Source of the DNA: SIG452 sp045541975
GTDB taxonomy: Bacteria; Bacillota; Clostridia; UMGS1840
Direction of reading: 5' to 3'
Length of the DNA: 64,000 nucleotides
NCBI GenBank assembly: GCA_045541975.1
Contig: JAZQKB010000039.1
Location: 1 to 64,000 of the forward strand
Both the position numbers and the translations under genes were made by a program. The notes under the pieces are model-generated. The model was not told the origin of the DNA. It searched no databases and saw only the letters and a list, made by a program, of their open reading frames with translations. Of the stretch, positions 55,124 through 63,127 are shown piece after piece. Position 1 is the first letter of the stretch. The number at the start of each line of letters is the position of its first letter.

Positions 55124-57481
55124 TTGGAAACAAAAACTGTGTATCAAACCCTGGAATTTGATAAAATTTTAGTCCGTGCCAAAGAGTATGCCGTACTGGA
55201 AGAAACGAAGGAAAACATCGTAAGTCTTCAGGCAGAAACCACTTTGGGAGCGGTTTCCCGTCTGCTTTCCCAAACAGAAAGCGCGATATCCCTTCTCATA
55301 AAGGCAGGCAGTCCTCCCATCTATGCTTTTGGCGAAATGAGAGGAATCATCAAGCGCTTATCCATTGGTGGCTCTCTTTCCCAAGGGGAGCTTCTTTCAG
55401 TTGCCACTCTGTTAAAATCCGCACGGTGCCTGAAAGAATATTTTTCCGATAACAAAACCGAAATTTTCTCCGATTACGAATACCGTTTGACCACCCAAAA
55501 ACGCCTGGAAGACGAAATTTTTATGAAAATTATTTCCGAGGATGAAGTGTCGGACAATGCCAGCGACGAGCTTTATAAAATCCGCCGTCAGAAAATTTCT
55601 GCCAACAACAAAATCAAGGAAACGCTGCAAAAATATACCAATTCCCAAAACTACAAAAAGTATCTGCAAAACGCTGCAGTAACCTTACGAAACGACCGCT
55701 ATGTATTGCCCGTAAAGCAGGAATACAGAAACGAAATTCCCGGCTTGGTGCATGATTCCTCCGACTCGGGTGCCACCGTGTTTATCGAGCCTATGGCAAT
55801 TGTGACCTTAAATAACGAGCTGAAGGAATTAGAATCCAAAGAAAAGGAAGAAATCGCAAAAATCCTCATTTATTTAAGCGGTCAGTTATCCGGCATCTGG
55901 GAAGAAATCGAAGTGTCTCACGGATTGATTTTAGATTTGGATTTTATCTTTACCAAAGCCAAATACAGCCGTCATTTAAAAGGCGAAATTCCTCTGTTAA
56001 ACGACCAGGGAAAAATTGTCTTAAAAAAAGCACGGCATCCTCTGTTAAATCCCGAAACCGCTGTCCCCATCGACATTGAAATCGGTGACGGTTGTGACAC
56101 GTTAGTCATCACCGGCCCCAACACGGGCGGAAAAACCGTGTCCCTAAAAACCTTGGGACTTTTAACCTTAATGGCACAAAGCGGGTTTGCTATCCCTGTG
56201 TTTATGGGAAGCGAAATTGCCGTTTATGAACATATCTTTGCCGATATTGGTGACGAACAAAGCATTGAACAATCCTTATCCACCTTCTCATCTCACATGA
56301 CAAGGATTGTTTCTATCTTACAAAATGCCACCTTCGGAAGTCTTGCCCTCTTTGATGAATTGGGGGCAGGCACCGACCCTACCGAGGGTGCGGCACTTGC
56401 CATTGAAATTATTGAATATTTAAGAAAACGGGGTGTGACTGTGGCGGCAACCACTCACTATCCCGAGCTGAAATTGTATGCACTTTCCGGTCAGGGAGTT
56501 CAAAATGCCTCGTTAGAGTTCTCTGTAGAAACGCTGATGCCCACATATCGCCTCATTATGGGTATGCCCGGGAAAAGTAACGCCTTCGCCATTTCCAAAC
56601 GATTAGGCCTATCAGACGAAGTTTTAGAGGCTGCTGAAAAACGACTCTCTGCGGATGCCATCCGCTTTGAAGATGTGTTAACTGTCATCGACGAGCAAAG
56701 AATCAAAGCAGAAAAAGATCAGCAGGAAGCAGAATTGCTGAAAGAAAAAATCCGTATTTTAGAAAAGGAGCTATCCTCTAAAAAAGATGATGCGTTGGCG
56801 AAAAACCGTGAAATTATTGAAAAAGCACGGATGCAGGCAATGGAAATCATTGATGAAGCAAGGGAAAAGGCAGAAGACATTATAAAGACCTTAAACCAGG
56901 AAGCAAAGAATCAGCGAGACCGTGCCAAAGCGGTAGGCGAAGCTAGAAAGAAGCTGGCAGAAGAACGGCAGAACCAGGCACGAAAACTGGAAAACGAAGA
57001 AAAGAAAAAACAAAACCCCTTAACCACAAAAGAACTGAGTATTGGTATGACCGTAATGATGGACGATTTTGATACCCCCGTCACCGTGGACATTCTGCCT
57101 GATGACAAGGGAAATCTGACTGTTTTAGCAGGAATTATGCGTATTAAAACCAACATCGCCAACCTGTCCCGCTGTGAAGCAAGAAAGCAAAAGACTCAGC
57201 ACAGTCCCTATCGGAATGCCAGCGCCAGAAACAAAGAAATCCGCCCGGAATTAGACCTTCGTGGTATGAATCTGGAGGAAGCGGAATATGTAACCGAAAA
57301 ATTCATTGACGATGCAGTGCTGGCAAACATCCCCTCCGTTGTCATCATTCACGGAAAAGGAACGGGTGTTCTCCGTGCAGGAATCCATCAGTTATTAAAG
57401 AAAAACAAATCGGTGAAATCCTTCCGTTTAGGAAACTTTGGGGAAGGCGAAGCAGGGGTAACCATCTGCGAAATGAAATAA
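55124..57481 (+). CDS. mutS2: MutS2-family ATPase/endonuclease
   Basis: 785 residues. The Walker A GPNTGGKT (about residues 331-338), the ABC-type DELGAGTDPTEG, a long coiled coil (about 520-630), and the C-terminal Smr domain with LDLRGMNLEEA and IIHGKGTG are in order. It suppresses recombination or rescues collided ribosomes, depending on species. The start is TTG, set by AAAGGAG. The FlK-like gene follows 12 nt later. Confidence 0.96.
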   Translation: METKTVYQTLEFDKILVRAKEYAVLEETKENIVSLQAETTLGAVSRLLSQTESAISLLIKAGSPPIYAFGEMRGIIKRLSIGGSLSQGELLSVATLLKSARCLKEYFSDNKTEIFSDYEYRLTTQKRLEDEIFMKIISEDEVSDNASDELYKIRRQKISANNKIKETLQKYTNSQNYKKYLQNAAVTLRNDRYVLPVKQEYRNEIPGLVHDSSDSGATVFIEPMAIVTLNNELKELESKEKEEIAKILIYLSGQLSGIWEEIEVSHGLILDLDFIFTKAKYSRHLKGEIPLLNDQGKIVLKKARHPLLNPETAVPIDIEIGDGCDTLVITGPNTGGKTVSLKTLGLLTLMAQSGFAIPVFMGSEIAVYEHIFADIGDEQSIEQSLSTFSSHMTRIVSILQNATFGSLALFDELGAGTDPTEGAALAIEIIEYLRKRGVTVAATTHYPELKLYALSGQGVQNASLEFSVETLMPTYRLIMGMPGKSNAFAISKRLGLSDEVLEAAEKRLSADAIRFEDVLTVIDEQRIKAEKDQQEAELLKEKIRILEKELSSKKDDALAKNREIIEKARMQAMEIIDEAREKAEDIIKTLNQEAKNQRDRAKAVGEARKKLAEERQNQARKLENEEKKKQNPLTTKELSIGMTVMMDDFDTPVTVDILPDDKGNLTVLAGIMRIKTNIANLSRCEARKQKTQHSPYRNASARNKEIRPELDLRGMNLEEAEYVTEKFIDDAVLANIPSVVIIHGKGTGVLRAGIHQLLKKNKSVKSFRLGNFGEGEAGVTICEMK

Positions 57482-57493
57482 GGAGTATTGAAT

Positions 57494-57883
57494 ATGAATC
57501 CAATCGGCGTAACAAATAAACATCAATTTACCGTAACAGAAAACCATACCGCCATCACCTTAGAAAGTGGAAATGCCAACGTGTTATCCACTCCCTATTT
57601 AGTGGCAATGCTGGAAAAAGCGGCACACGAATTGTGCTTTCCTTACTTAGAAGACGGCACTGCTACGGTGGGCACCGAAATGAATCTGAAGCATTTAGCT
57701 GCTACTCCCGTAGGAATGAAGGTGACCGTTTCTGCCACCGTGACCGAATGGGAAGGGAGAAAAATTGTCTTCTCATTAGAAGCGTATGATGAAGCAGAAA
57801 AAATCGCAGAGGGAACGCACACAAGATTTGTGGTGATGAAAGAAAAATTCCAGACCCGTTGCGATGCCAAATCACAAAAATAA
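57494..57883 (+). CDS. FlK-like hot-dog thioesterase
   Basis: 129 residues. The hot-dog fold with LSTPYLVAMLEKAAHE, GTEMNLKHLAATPVGMKVT and the HTRFVV C-terminus resembles fluoroacetyl-CoA thioesterase (FlK) relatives, which carry a Thr/Glu/His triad; a Thr (STP), a Glu (MLEKAA) and a His (LKHLAA) are in the matching places. AAGGAG lies upstream of the ATG; an in-frame TTG at 57488 is within the spacer. Substrate unknown; fluoroacetate is unlikely. Confidence 0.82.
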   Translation: MNPIGVTNKHQFTVTENHTAITLESGNANVLSTPYLVAMLEKAAHELCFPYLEDGTATVGTEMNLKHLAATPVGMKVTVSATVTEWEGRKIVFSLEAYDEAEKIAEGTHTRFVVMKEKFQTRCDAKSQK

Positions 57884-57889
57884 TAACAG

Positions 57890-57920
57890 AAAAAGCTGTT
57901 GCAACCGCAACAGCTTTTTA
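57890..57920. terminator. Convergent terminator
   Basis: AAAAAGCTGTTGC, AACC, GCAACAGCTTTTT between the FlK-like gene and the M24 peptidase. Confidence 0.85.
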
Positions 57921-57926
57921 TTTTGC

Positions 57927-58991
57927 TTATTCTAAAACAGTCAATTCTTTATCCAGCTTAGTAGTGGAATAGAGCTTGTCATTTTCTAAATAGCAGGTAT
58001 CCTCAATCCGGATGCCAAATTCACCCGGCAGATAAATCCCCGGTTCGTTGGAGAAAAACATGCCGTTTTGAAAAATCTCCGTACTGCTTTTCCCTAGGGT
58101 AGGATGCTCGTGAATTTTCACCCCAACACCGTGTCCTAAGCTATGACCGAAAGCACCTTCGTAGCCTCGCTCTTCGATATAGTCACGGGCAATTTTGTCC
58201 GCATCGGCGCAGGCCTTTCCCACACCGATAAAGTCCAGCACCAGTTTGTGGGCGCCCAGTACCGTTTCGTAGGCGTGTTTTTGTTTTTCCGAAACTTTTC
58301 CGAAAAATGCAGTTCGGGTAACATCCGAGCAATATCCTTCATACACACAACCAAAATCGCAAAGCAGAGCATCCCCTGCCGCTAGTTTTCGCATAGAGGG
58401 TTCTCCATGGGGCATTGCTGCATGATCTCCAAACAAAATAATGGTATCAAAGGAAGTTTTTTTAGCGCCCAGACGCATCATCTGATATTCCAGTTCTGCC
58501 TTCAATTCCTGCTCGGTAACCCCTTCCTTCACCAAAGACAGCATTTTCAGATATGCAGTATCCGCAATCCGTTGTGCCTGCTGAAGCTTGAATGCTTCGG
58601 AAGCATCCTTTAACAGTCGCAAATCCATAATCATGGACTTTACGTTGGGAAAGTTGGTATTGGGAAAATGGTCCAGAAGCATTTTATAGAAATGAACGGT
58701 TAAAAACTGCTGTTCAATATAGACCGTGGATTCGGTCATCAGCTCCTTTAATTTGGAAACCAATGAGCCTTCCGTTACCACGGTAAAGCCTGCCTCATTT
58801 TCCCCTGCCATGGTTTCATAGCGAAAATCAGTTAAAAGATAGGCTTTATGACGGGTCACATACAAGTGAATATTAGAGGAGTTGATTCCCGTAAAATAAA
58901 AGGCGTTTTTCGGGTCGCTGACCAGGATTCCTTCCTGCTCAGCCAACTGATCCCGTAGTTTTTGAAGTCTTGATTCGTAAAACTGTTTCAT
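57927..58991 (-). CDS. M24 Xaa-Pro aminopeptidase
   Basis: 354 residues with a creatinase-like N-terminus and an M24 catalytic domain. The metal ligands are visible: Asp in LLCDFGCVYEGYCSDVTRT, His in GHSLGHGVG, and Glu in NEPGIY and GIRIED. It removes N-terminal residues before proline. AAGGATATCACA precedes the ATG. It lies 10 nt after the endonuclease IV-like gene in a leftward run. The exact member (PepP or PepQ) is not assigned. Confidence 0.92.
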   Translation of the reverse strand: MKQFYESRLQKLRDQLAEQEGILVSDPKNAFYFTGINSSNIHLYVTRHKAYLLTDFRYETMAGENEAGFTVVTEGSLVSKLKELMTESTVYIEQQFLTVHFYKMLLDHFPNTNFPNVKSMIMDLRLLKDASEAFKLQQAQRIADTAYLKMLSLVKEGVTEQELKAELEYQMMRLGAKKTSFDTIILFGDHAAMPHGEPSMRKLAAGDALLCDFGCVYEGYCSDVTRTAFFGKVSEKQKHAYETVLGAHKLVLDFIGVGKACADADKIARDYIEERGYEGAFGHSLGHGVGVKIHEHPTLGKSSTEIFQNGMFFSNEPGIYLPGEFGIRIEDTCYLENDKLYSTTKLDKELTVLE

Positions 58992-59001
58992 TGTGATATC
59001 C

Positions 59002-59853
59002 TTATTTCAGATTGTTAAAATAACTTGCCATTGCCAGAGCATCTTTGTCTTGGGTACCGGCAGATTCACAAATAATCATGGGTGTGAATCCTTTTTCGTG
59101 TACCGCCTCTAAAAACGGCTCAAAATCAGGTCCAAACTGGGTATCCTCGAAGGTGAGATGCCGTTTTTCGCCCTGGTTGGTGTACTCAATTTTGGAGAAA
59201 TGGCAATGAAAGATTTTCGCTTTGTCTTTGCCTAATTTTTTCTCCATTTTATGGAAGAGAGTTAAATAATCGTCCTTGGTTTTTAAGCTTCCTAACGTGC
59301 GGCAATTTAGATGCCCGAAATCAATGGCAGGAAGAAGCATTTCATGAGTCATGCACATTTTAATCACTTCGTCAAAGTCGCCCAACTGATTGATTTTTCC
59401 CATCACTTCGGGGCAAAGATAAATCCCCTCATATCCTTCCTCTTTGGCACGGGTAAGGGTTTTATGGAGTGTTTCTAAAGAAAGTTCATAAGCCTTGGCA
59501 CGGGTCATTTTGGCACAGGAGCCGGAATGCACCACGATGCGGTCTGCTCCCATTTCGTTCGCCACCCGAAAACAAGCCAACAGATACTCCACACTCTTTT
59601 CCCGTTTTTCTGCCTCTGTGGAAGAAAGGCTCACATAATACTGGCTGTGAATGGATAAATGCACCCCATGTTTTTTCGCCTCTTCTCCCAATATACGGGC
59701 GCTATCCATAGAAATATGCACACCCTTATTGCACTGATATTCATAGCCGTTTAACCCTAGTTTGGCAAGATATTGGGGGCGGTCTAAAGAAGATTTATAT
59801 CCCTCACTATAATACTGTTCACTGTTTCCGCCTGGTCCAAAAATAATACTCAT
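59002..59853 (-). CDS. Endonuclease IV-like TIM-barrel protein (AP endonuclease family 2)
   Basis: 283 residues. GVHLSIHSQYYVSLSS, IVVHSGS, LCPEVMGK, PAIDFGHLNCR, FHCHFSKIEYT and MIICES place the metal-binding His/Glu/Asp residues expected for the Nfo fold. Sequence between motifs is divergent, so a sugar isomerase-like activity cannot be excluded. The start at 59853 follows AAAGGAAATAGATG, which overlaps the end of yqeG (stop at 59858), so the two are coupled. Confidence 0.8.
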   Translation of the reverse strand: MSIIFGPGGNSEQYYSEGYKSSLDRPQYLAKLGLNGYEYQCNKGVHISMDSARILGEEAKKHGVHLSIHSQYYVSLSSTEAEKREKSVEYLLACFRVANEMGADRIVVHSGSCAKMTRAKAYELSLETLHKTLTRAKEEGYEGIYLCPEVMGKINQLGDFDEVIKMCMTHEMLLPAIDFGHLNCRTLGSLKTKDDYLTLFHKMEKKLGKDKAKIFHCHFSKIEYTNQGEKRHLTFEDTQFGPDFEPFLEAVHEKGFTPMIICESAGTQDKDALAMASYFNNLK

Positions 59854-59857
59854 ACAT

Positions 59858-60331
59858 CTATTTCCTTTTAACAATTTTTTTCTCAAAGAATCGGCGAAGC
59901 TTCATGCCACGGCCTTTGTCCGGTCCGTATGGCTCCACCATGACAGAGCGGATCCCCAAAAGCTTTGCACATAAAATGTCGGTAAAAAACTGGTCCCCTA
60001 CCAAAAGCACCTCACGTTTAGCATAGCCTTTTGTGAGTTTTTTCAAACGAAACGGCAGGGGTTTTAGAGAATATCCGTGGGCTTCAATCTGATGTTCTCC
60101 GAATGCTTTTTTGATACGGTGAGTTTTTCCGTTGGAAGCAACCGCAACACGGATTCCCGTTTTTTTCAGCTCTTCCACCAGCATTACCCGGTGAGGTAAA
60201 ATCGAATCGGTTTGTGCCTCAATCAAGGTGGCGTCAGCATCTAAAATCAGAAAGCGGATGTTATGCTGTTGTAAAAAAGCGGGAGTAAGTTCTTCCACGC
60301 CTTTGAAAAGAAAATCAGGTTGTAGACTCAT
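59858..60331 (-). CDS. YqeG-family HAD phosphatase
   Basis: 157 residues. The nucleophile motif is LDADATLIE, a variant of the usual DxDNTL, followed by VASNGK (motif II) and VGDQFFTDILCA (motif IV). Members are HAD IIIA phosphatases, sometimes linked to ribosome assembly through neighbouring yqeH, which is not here. GGGGAATTTGT precedes the ATG. Promoter at 60395-60423. Confidence 0.9.
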   Translation of the reverse strand: MSLQPDFLFKGVEELTPAFLQQHNIRFLILDADATLIEAQTDSILPHRVMLVEELKKTGIRVAVASNGKTHRIKKAFGEHQIEAHGYSLKPLPFRLKKLTKGYAKREVLLVGDQFFTDILCAKLLGIRSVMVEPYGPDKGRGMKLRRFFEKKIVKRK

Positions 60332-60394
60332 ACAAATTCCCCGTCATATTTTTTGTGGTTCTTTTTTAGGATAAAAGCATTCTGTTCTGCTATC

Positions 60395-60423
60395 AGTTTA
60401 TCACAGTTGGGAAAAAATTTCAA
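60395..60423 (-). promoter_or_regulatory. Promoter of the yqeG run
   Basis: Minus strand TTGAAA (60423-60418), 17 bp, TAAACT (60400-60395). Confidence 0.65.
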
Positions 60424-60441
60424 TAGAAATCAAAAAAAACA

Positions 60442-60470
60442 TTGACAAACAAACTTTCATTTGATATAAT
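60442..60470 (+). promoter_or_regulatory. tRNA-Arg promoter
   Basis: TTGACA, 17 bp, TATAAT: perfect consensus hexamers. Confidence 0.9.
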
Positions 60471-60499
60471 AGCAATGTTGCAAAATTAAACCTTTGCAT

Positions 60500-60576
60500 G
60501 CGCCTTTACCTCAGCTGGATAGAGGGTTCGGCTACGAACCGAAATGCCGGGGGTTCGAGTCCCTCAAGGCGCGCCA
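60500..60576 (+). tRNA. tRNA-Arg (ACG)
   Basis: 77 nt with encoded CCA. Acceptor GCGCCTT/AAGGCGC, anticodon stem TTCGG/CCGAA with loop CTACGAA giving ACG (read as ICG after deamination), T arm GGTTCGAGTCC. A terminator follows at 60584. Confidence 0.96.
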
Positions 60577-60583
60577 AGAAAAG

Positions 60584-60613
60584 AGCAGATACCGTAAGGT
60601 GTCTGCTTTTTTT
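60584..60613 (+). terminator. tRNA-Arg terminator
   Basis: AGCAGATACC, GTAA, GGTGTCTGCT and a T-run. Confidence 0.85.
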
Positions 60614-60679
60614 GTTGCAAAAGTGCCGACGAGGGACTCGAAGTCTCCCGAGGGAAACAAGTGTTTTCGACAAAAAATA

Positions 60680-60693
60680 CGAACAAACATTCG
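60680..60693. promoter_or_regulatory. LexA-like box upstream of recD2
   Basis: CGAACAAACATTCG fits the Gram-positive LexA consensus CGAACRNRYGTTYG at all positions but one, and lies in a longer inverted repeat, ATACGAA/TTCGTAT. It is 10 nt upstream of the recD2 -35. Confidence 0.45.
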
Positions 60694-60702
60694 TATCTTG
60701 TA

Positions 60703-60731
60703 TTGACAAATTTCAGAAAAAGGTGTATGAT
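60703..60731 (+). promoter_or_regulatory. recD2 promoter
   Basis: TTGACA, 17 bp, TATGAT. Confidence 0.8.
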
Positions 60732-60761
60732 AAAAAACACACAAGAAAGGAGGTAACCAAA

Positions 60762-62960
60762 ATGGACGCAATGGAACGAATCACAGGACTTGTGGAAGAA
60801 GTCATCTATTATAATGATGAAAACGGCTATGGCGTGGTCGCTTTGGAAACCTCCGACGATTATGTAAACTTGGCAGGAAATCTCCCCATGATTGCCGAAG
60901 GGGAAAGCATCATTGCCTACGGCAAATGGGTGGAGCATCCCAAATTTGGAACCCAGTTTCAGTGTGAATACTATGAACCTCATTTTGAACAGGATACTGC
61001 CTCTATTTATAAGTTTTTATCCAGCGGATTTATCCGTGGCGTTGGCCCTGCCACGGCGAAAAAAATTGTGGACCAATTCCAGGAAGAAACCTTAGAAATG
61101 ATTGAAAAATACCCGGAACGGCTATCTGAAATTTCAGGAATTTCTCTGCCAAAAGCAGTACTCATTCATAAAGACTATATGAAAAAAATCGAAGTGCAGA
61201 ATGTGGTGTCCTACTTTATGAAGTTTGGCCTCTCCCCTGCCATTGCAGTAAAAGTGTATAACACATTGGGAAGCGGTGCCATTAAGCTTTGCAATCAAAA
61301 TCCGTACATCATCTGCGAAAAGGTGGAAAAAATCGGGTTCTTAACCGTGGATAAAATTGCCGAAGAAATGGGCATCCCAAAAAATTCCATGGAACGGCTG
61401 AAATCCGGAAGCATCTACCTGATGTATCAGGCAGCTTATAACGGACATACCTGTTTTCCGAAAACCCAGCTGATTAGTGAAGCAGGCGAACTGTTAAACA
61501 TTTCTCAAACAGAAGTGGAAAATGCTATTTCGCTGCTTTTAATGGAAGGAAAACTCATCAGTACCAAAAAGGACGACACTGTGTTTTATGCACTCCCCCA
61601 CTTTTATCTGGCAGAAAGCTACATTGCCCTGCGTCTTCAGGCATTAAAGCAGACCAGATGCGAAGATTTATCGAAAAAATTGGATGTGGATGACCTTTCG
61701 GATATTACCTTGTCTCCCGAACAAAGAGAAGCCATTACCGAGGCCTTAAAACAAAAAGTATTCATCATCACAGGCGGTCCCGGAACAGGAAAAACCACCG
61801 TGATTAAAAATCTGATTACCGCCTTTGATGCCTTAAATAAAAAAGTAATTTTAGCTGCACCTACCGGCCGTGCCGCAAAGCGAATTTCGGAAGTAACGGG
61901 CAAAAACGCCAAAACCATTCACCGCCTCTTAGAAGTAACCCATTCCGGAGGAGACCGTCCCCAGTTTGAGAAAAACGAGCAGAATCCCGTGAGGTGCGAT
62001 GTGGTAATTGTGGACGAAATGTCTATGACAGATTCCTTACTCTTTGAATCTTTCTTACGGGCATTTACCGAGAAAACCCGCATCATTATGGTGGGTGACT
62101 GTGACCAGCTGCCTCCCGTGGGAGCAGGAAATGTGCTAAAAGATATGCTATCTTCAGGTGCAATTCCCAAAATTAGTTTTCATCAGATTTTCCGTCAGGA
62201 AAACACCTCCCGCATTGTGGAAAATGCCCACCGTATCTTAAACTTCCAGGAACCTCTTTATAACGAAGAAAACAGCGACTTCTTCTTTGTGGGAAGTCCA
62301 AGCGGTGAAGATACCGTGACAACGGTTTGCGACCTGGTGGAAAACCGTCTGCCCAAGTTTTTGGATATTTCCCCCGAAAGGATTCAGGTGCTAACCCCTA
62401 TGCGAAAAAGTGTGCTGGGTTCGGTTGCCTTAAATAACGCTTTAAAGCAAACCTTAAATCCCGTGCGGAAAAATCAGCCTCAGAAATCCGCAAATGGGTA
62501 CACGTTTTCTAAGTTTGACCGTGTGATGCAAACGAAAAACGATTACGACATTGAATGGGAAACCGAAGACGGGTACCGTGGTCAAGGCATCTATAACGGA
62601 GACATGGGCGTCATCACCGAAATTGACTTAGACAACAAAGAAATGACCATTCTCTTTGATGACGATAAAATTGTGCATTACGATTTTTTAAAGCTGGAAA
62701 ATTTAGAGCTTTCCTATGCGGTGACCGTGCACAAAAGCCAAGGAAGTGAGTTTGACGCTGTGGTGATTCCTCTGGTATACGGCTACCCTCAGCTGATGAC
62801 ACAGAATCTGTTATATACTGCCGTTACCCGAGCAAAAAGCTTTGTGTGTATTGTGGGACGAAAATCCTGCGTCACGGGAATGATTCACAACAATACCGAA
62901 CAAAAGCGGTATACCAACCTAAAGGACTTCTTGGAAGATTCGGAAGAAGCACCGTTTTAA
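60762..62960 (+). CDS. recD2: RecD2 helicase (SF1B, RecBCD-independent)
   Basis: 732 residues, standard RecD2 length. The N-terminal part has helix-hairpin-helix repeats (FIRGVGPATAKKIVDQF, ISGISLPKA) that RecD lacks; then Walker A GGPGTGKTT (about residues 337-345), VIVDEMSM, and the UvrD-C motif YAVTVHKSQGSEF. It is a 5'-3' helicase in repair and replication-fork stability. The start at 60762 follows AAAGGAGGTAACC; the frame is open back through tRNA-Arg but that part is not coding. Confidence 0.95.
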   Translation: MDAMERITGLVEEVIYYNDENGYGVVALETSDDYVNLAGNLPMIAEGESIIAYGKWVEHPKFGTQFQCEYYEPHFEQDTASIYKFLSSGFIRGVGPATAKKIVDQFQEETLEMIEKYPERLSEISGISLPKAVLIHKDYMKKIEVQNVVSYFMKFGLSPAIAVKVYNTLGSGAIKLCNQNPYIICEKVEKIGFLTVDKIAEEMGIPKNSMERLKSGSIYLMYQAAYNGHTCFPKTQLISEAGELLNISQTEVENAISLLLMEGKLISTKKDDTVFYALPHFYLAESYIALRLQALKQTRCEDLSKKLDVDDLSDITLSPEQREAITEALKQKVFIITGGPGTGKTTVIKNLITAFDALNKKVILAAPTGRAAKRISEVTGKNAKTIHRLLEVTHSGGDRPQFEKNEQNPVRCDVVIVDEMSMTDSLLFESFLRAFTEKTRIIMVGDCDQLPPVGAGNVLKDMLSSGAIPKISFHQIFRQENTSRIVENAHRILNFQEPLYNEENSDFFFVGSPSGEDTVTTVCDLVENRLPKFLDISPERIQVLTPMRKSVLGSVALNNALKQTLNPVRKNQPQKSANGYTFSKFDRVMQTKNDYDIEWETEDGYRGQGIYNGDMGVITEIDLDNKEMTILFDDDKIVHYDFLKLENLELSYAVTVHKSQGSEFDAVVIPLVYGYPQLMTQNLLYTAVTRAKSFVCIVGRKSCVTGMIHNNTEQKRYTNLKDFLEDSEEAPF

Positions 62961-62981
62961 AAATCATATAAGTTTTCGTAG

Positions 62982-63001
62982 GGAAGCACCTGTGTGCTTC
63001 C
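62982..63001. other. Short hairpin 3' of recD2
   Basis: GGAAGCAC, CTGT, GTGCTTCC, without a T-run. Confidence 0.4.
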
Positions 63002-63041
63002 GTGGAAATAACAAACAGATCATTTCTGTCATACAACACAA

Positions 63042-63082
63042 AAAAAGGATTGGACTCTTTTGATAGAATCCAATCCTTTTTC
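63042..63082. terminator. Convergent terminator (recD2 / groEL)
   Basis: AAAAAGGATTGGA and TCCAATCCTTTTT form a 13-bp stem. Confidence 0.8.
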
Positions 63083-63127
63083 ATTTGTAATATGATAATC
63101 TTTACGGATCCCAAAAATACTAAAAAA

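Noticed and set aside
60498..60761. Upstream extension of recD2 through tRNA-Arg
   Set aside because: The first ~88 codons run through the tRNA, its terminator and the recD2 promoter; the strong ribosome binding site is at 60762.
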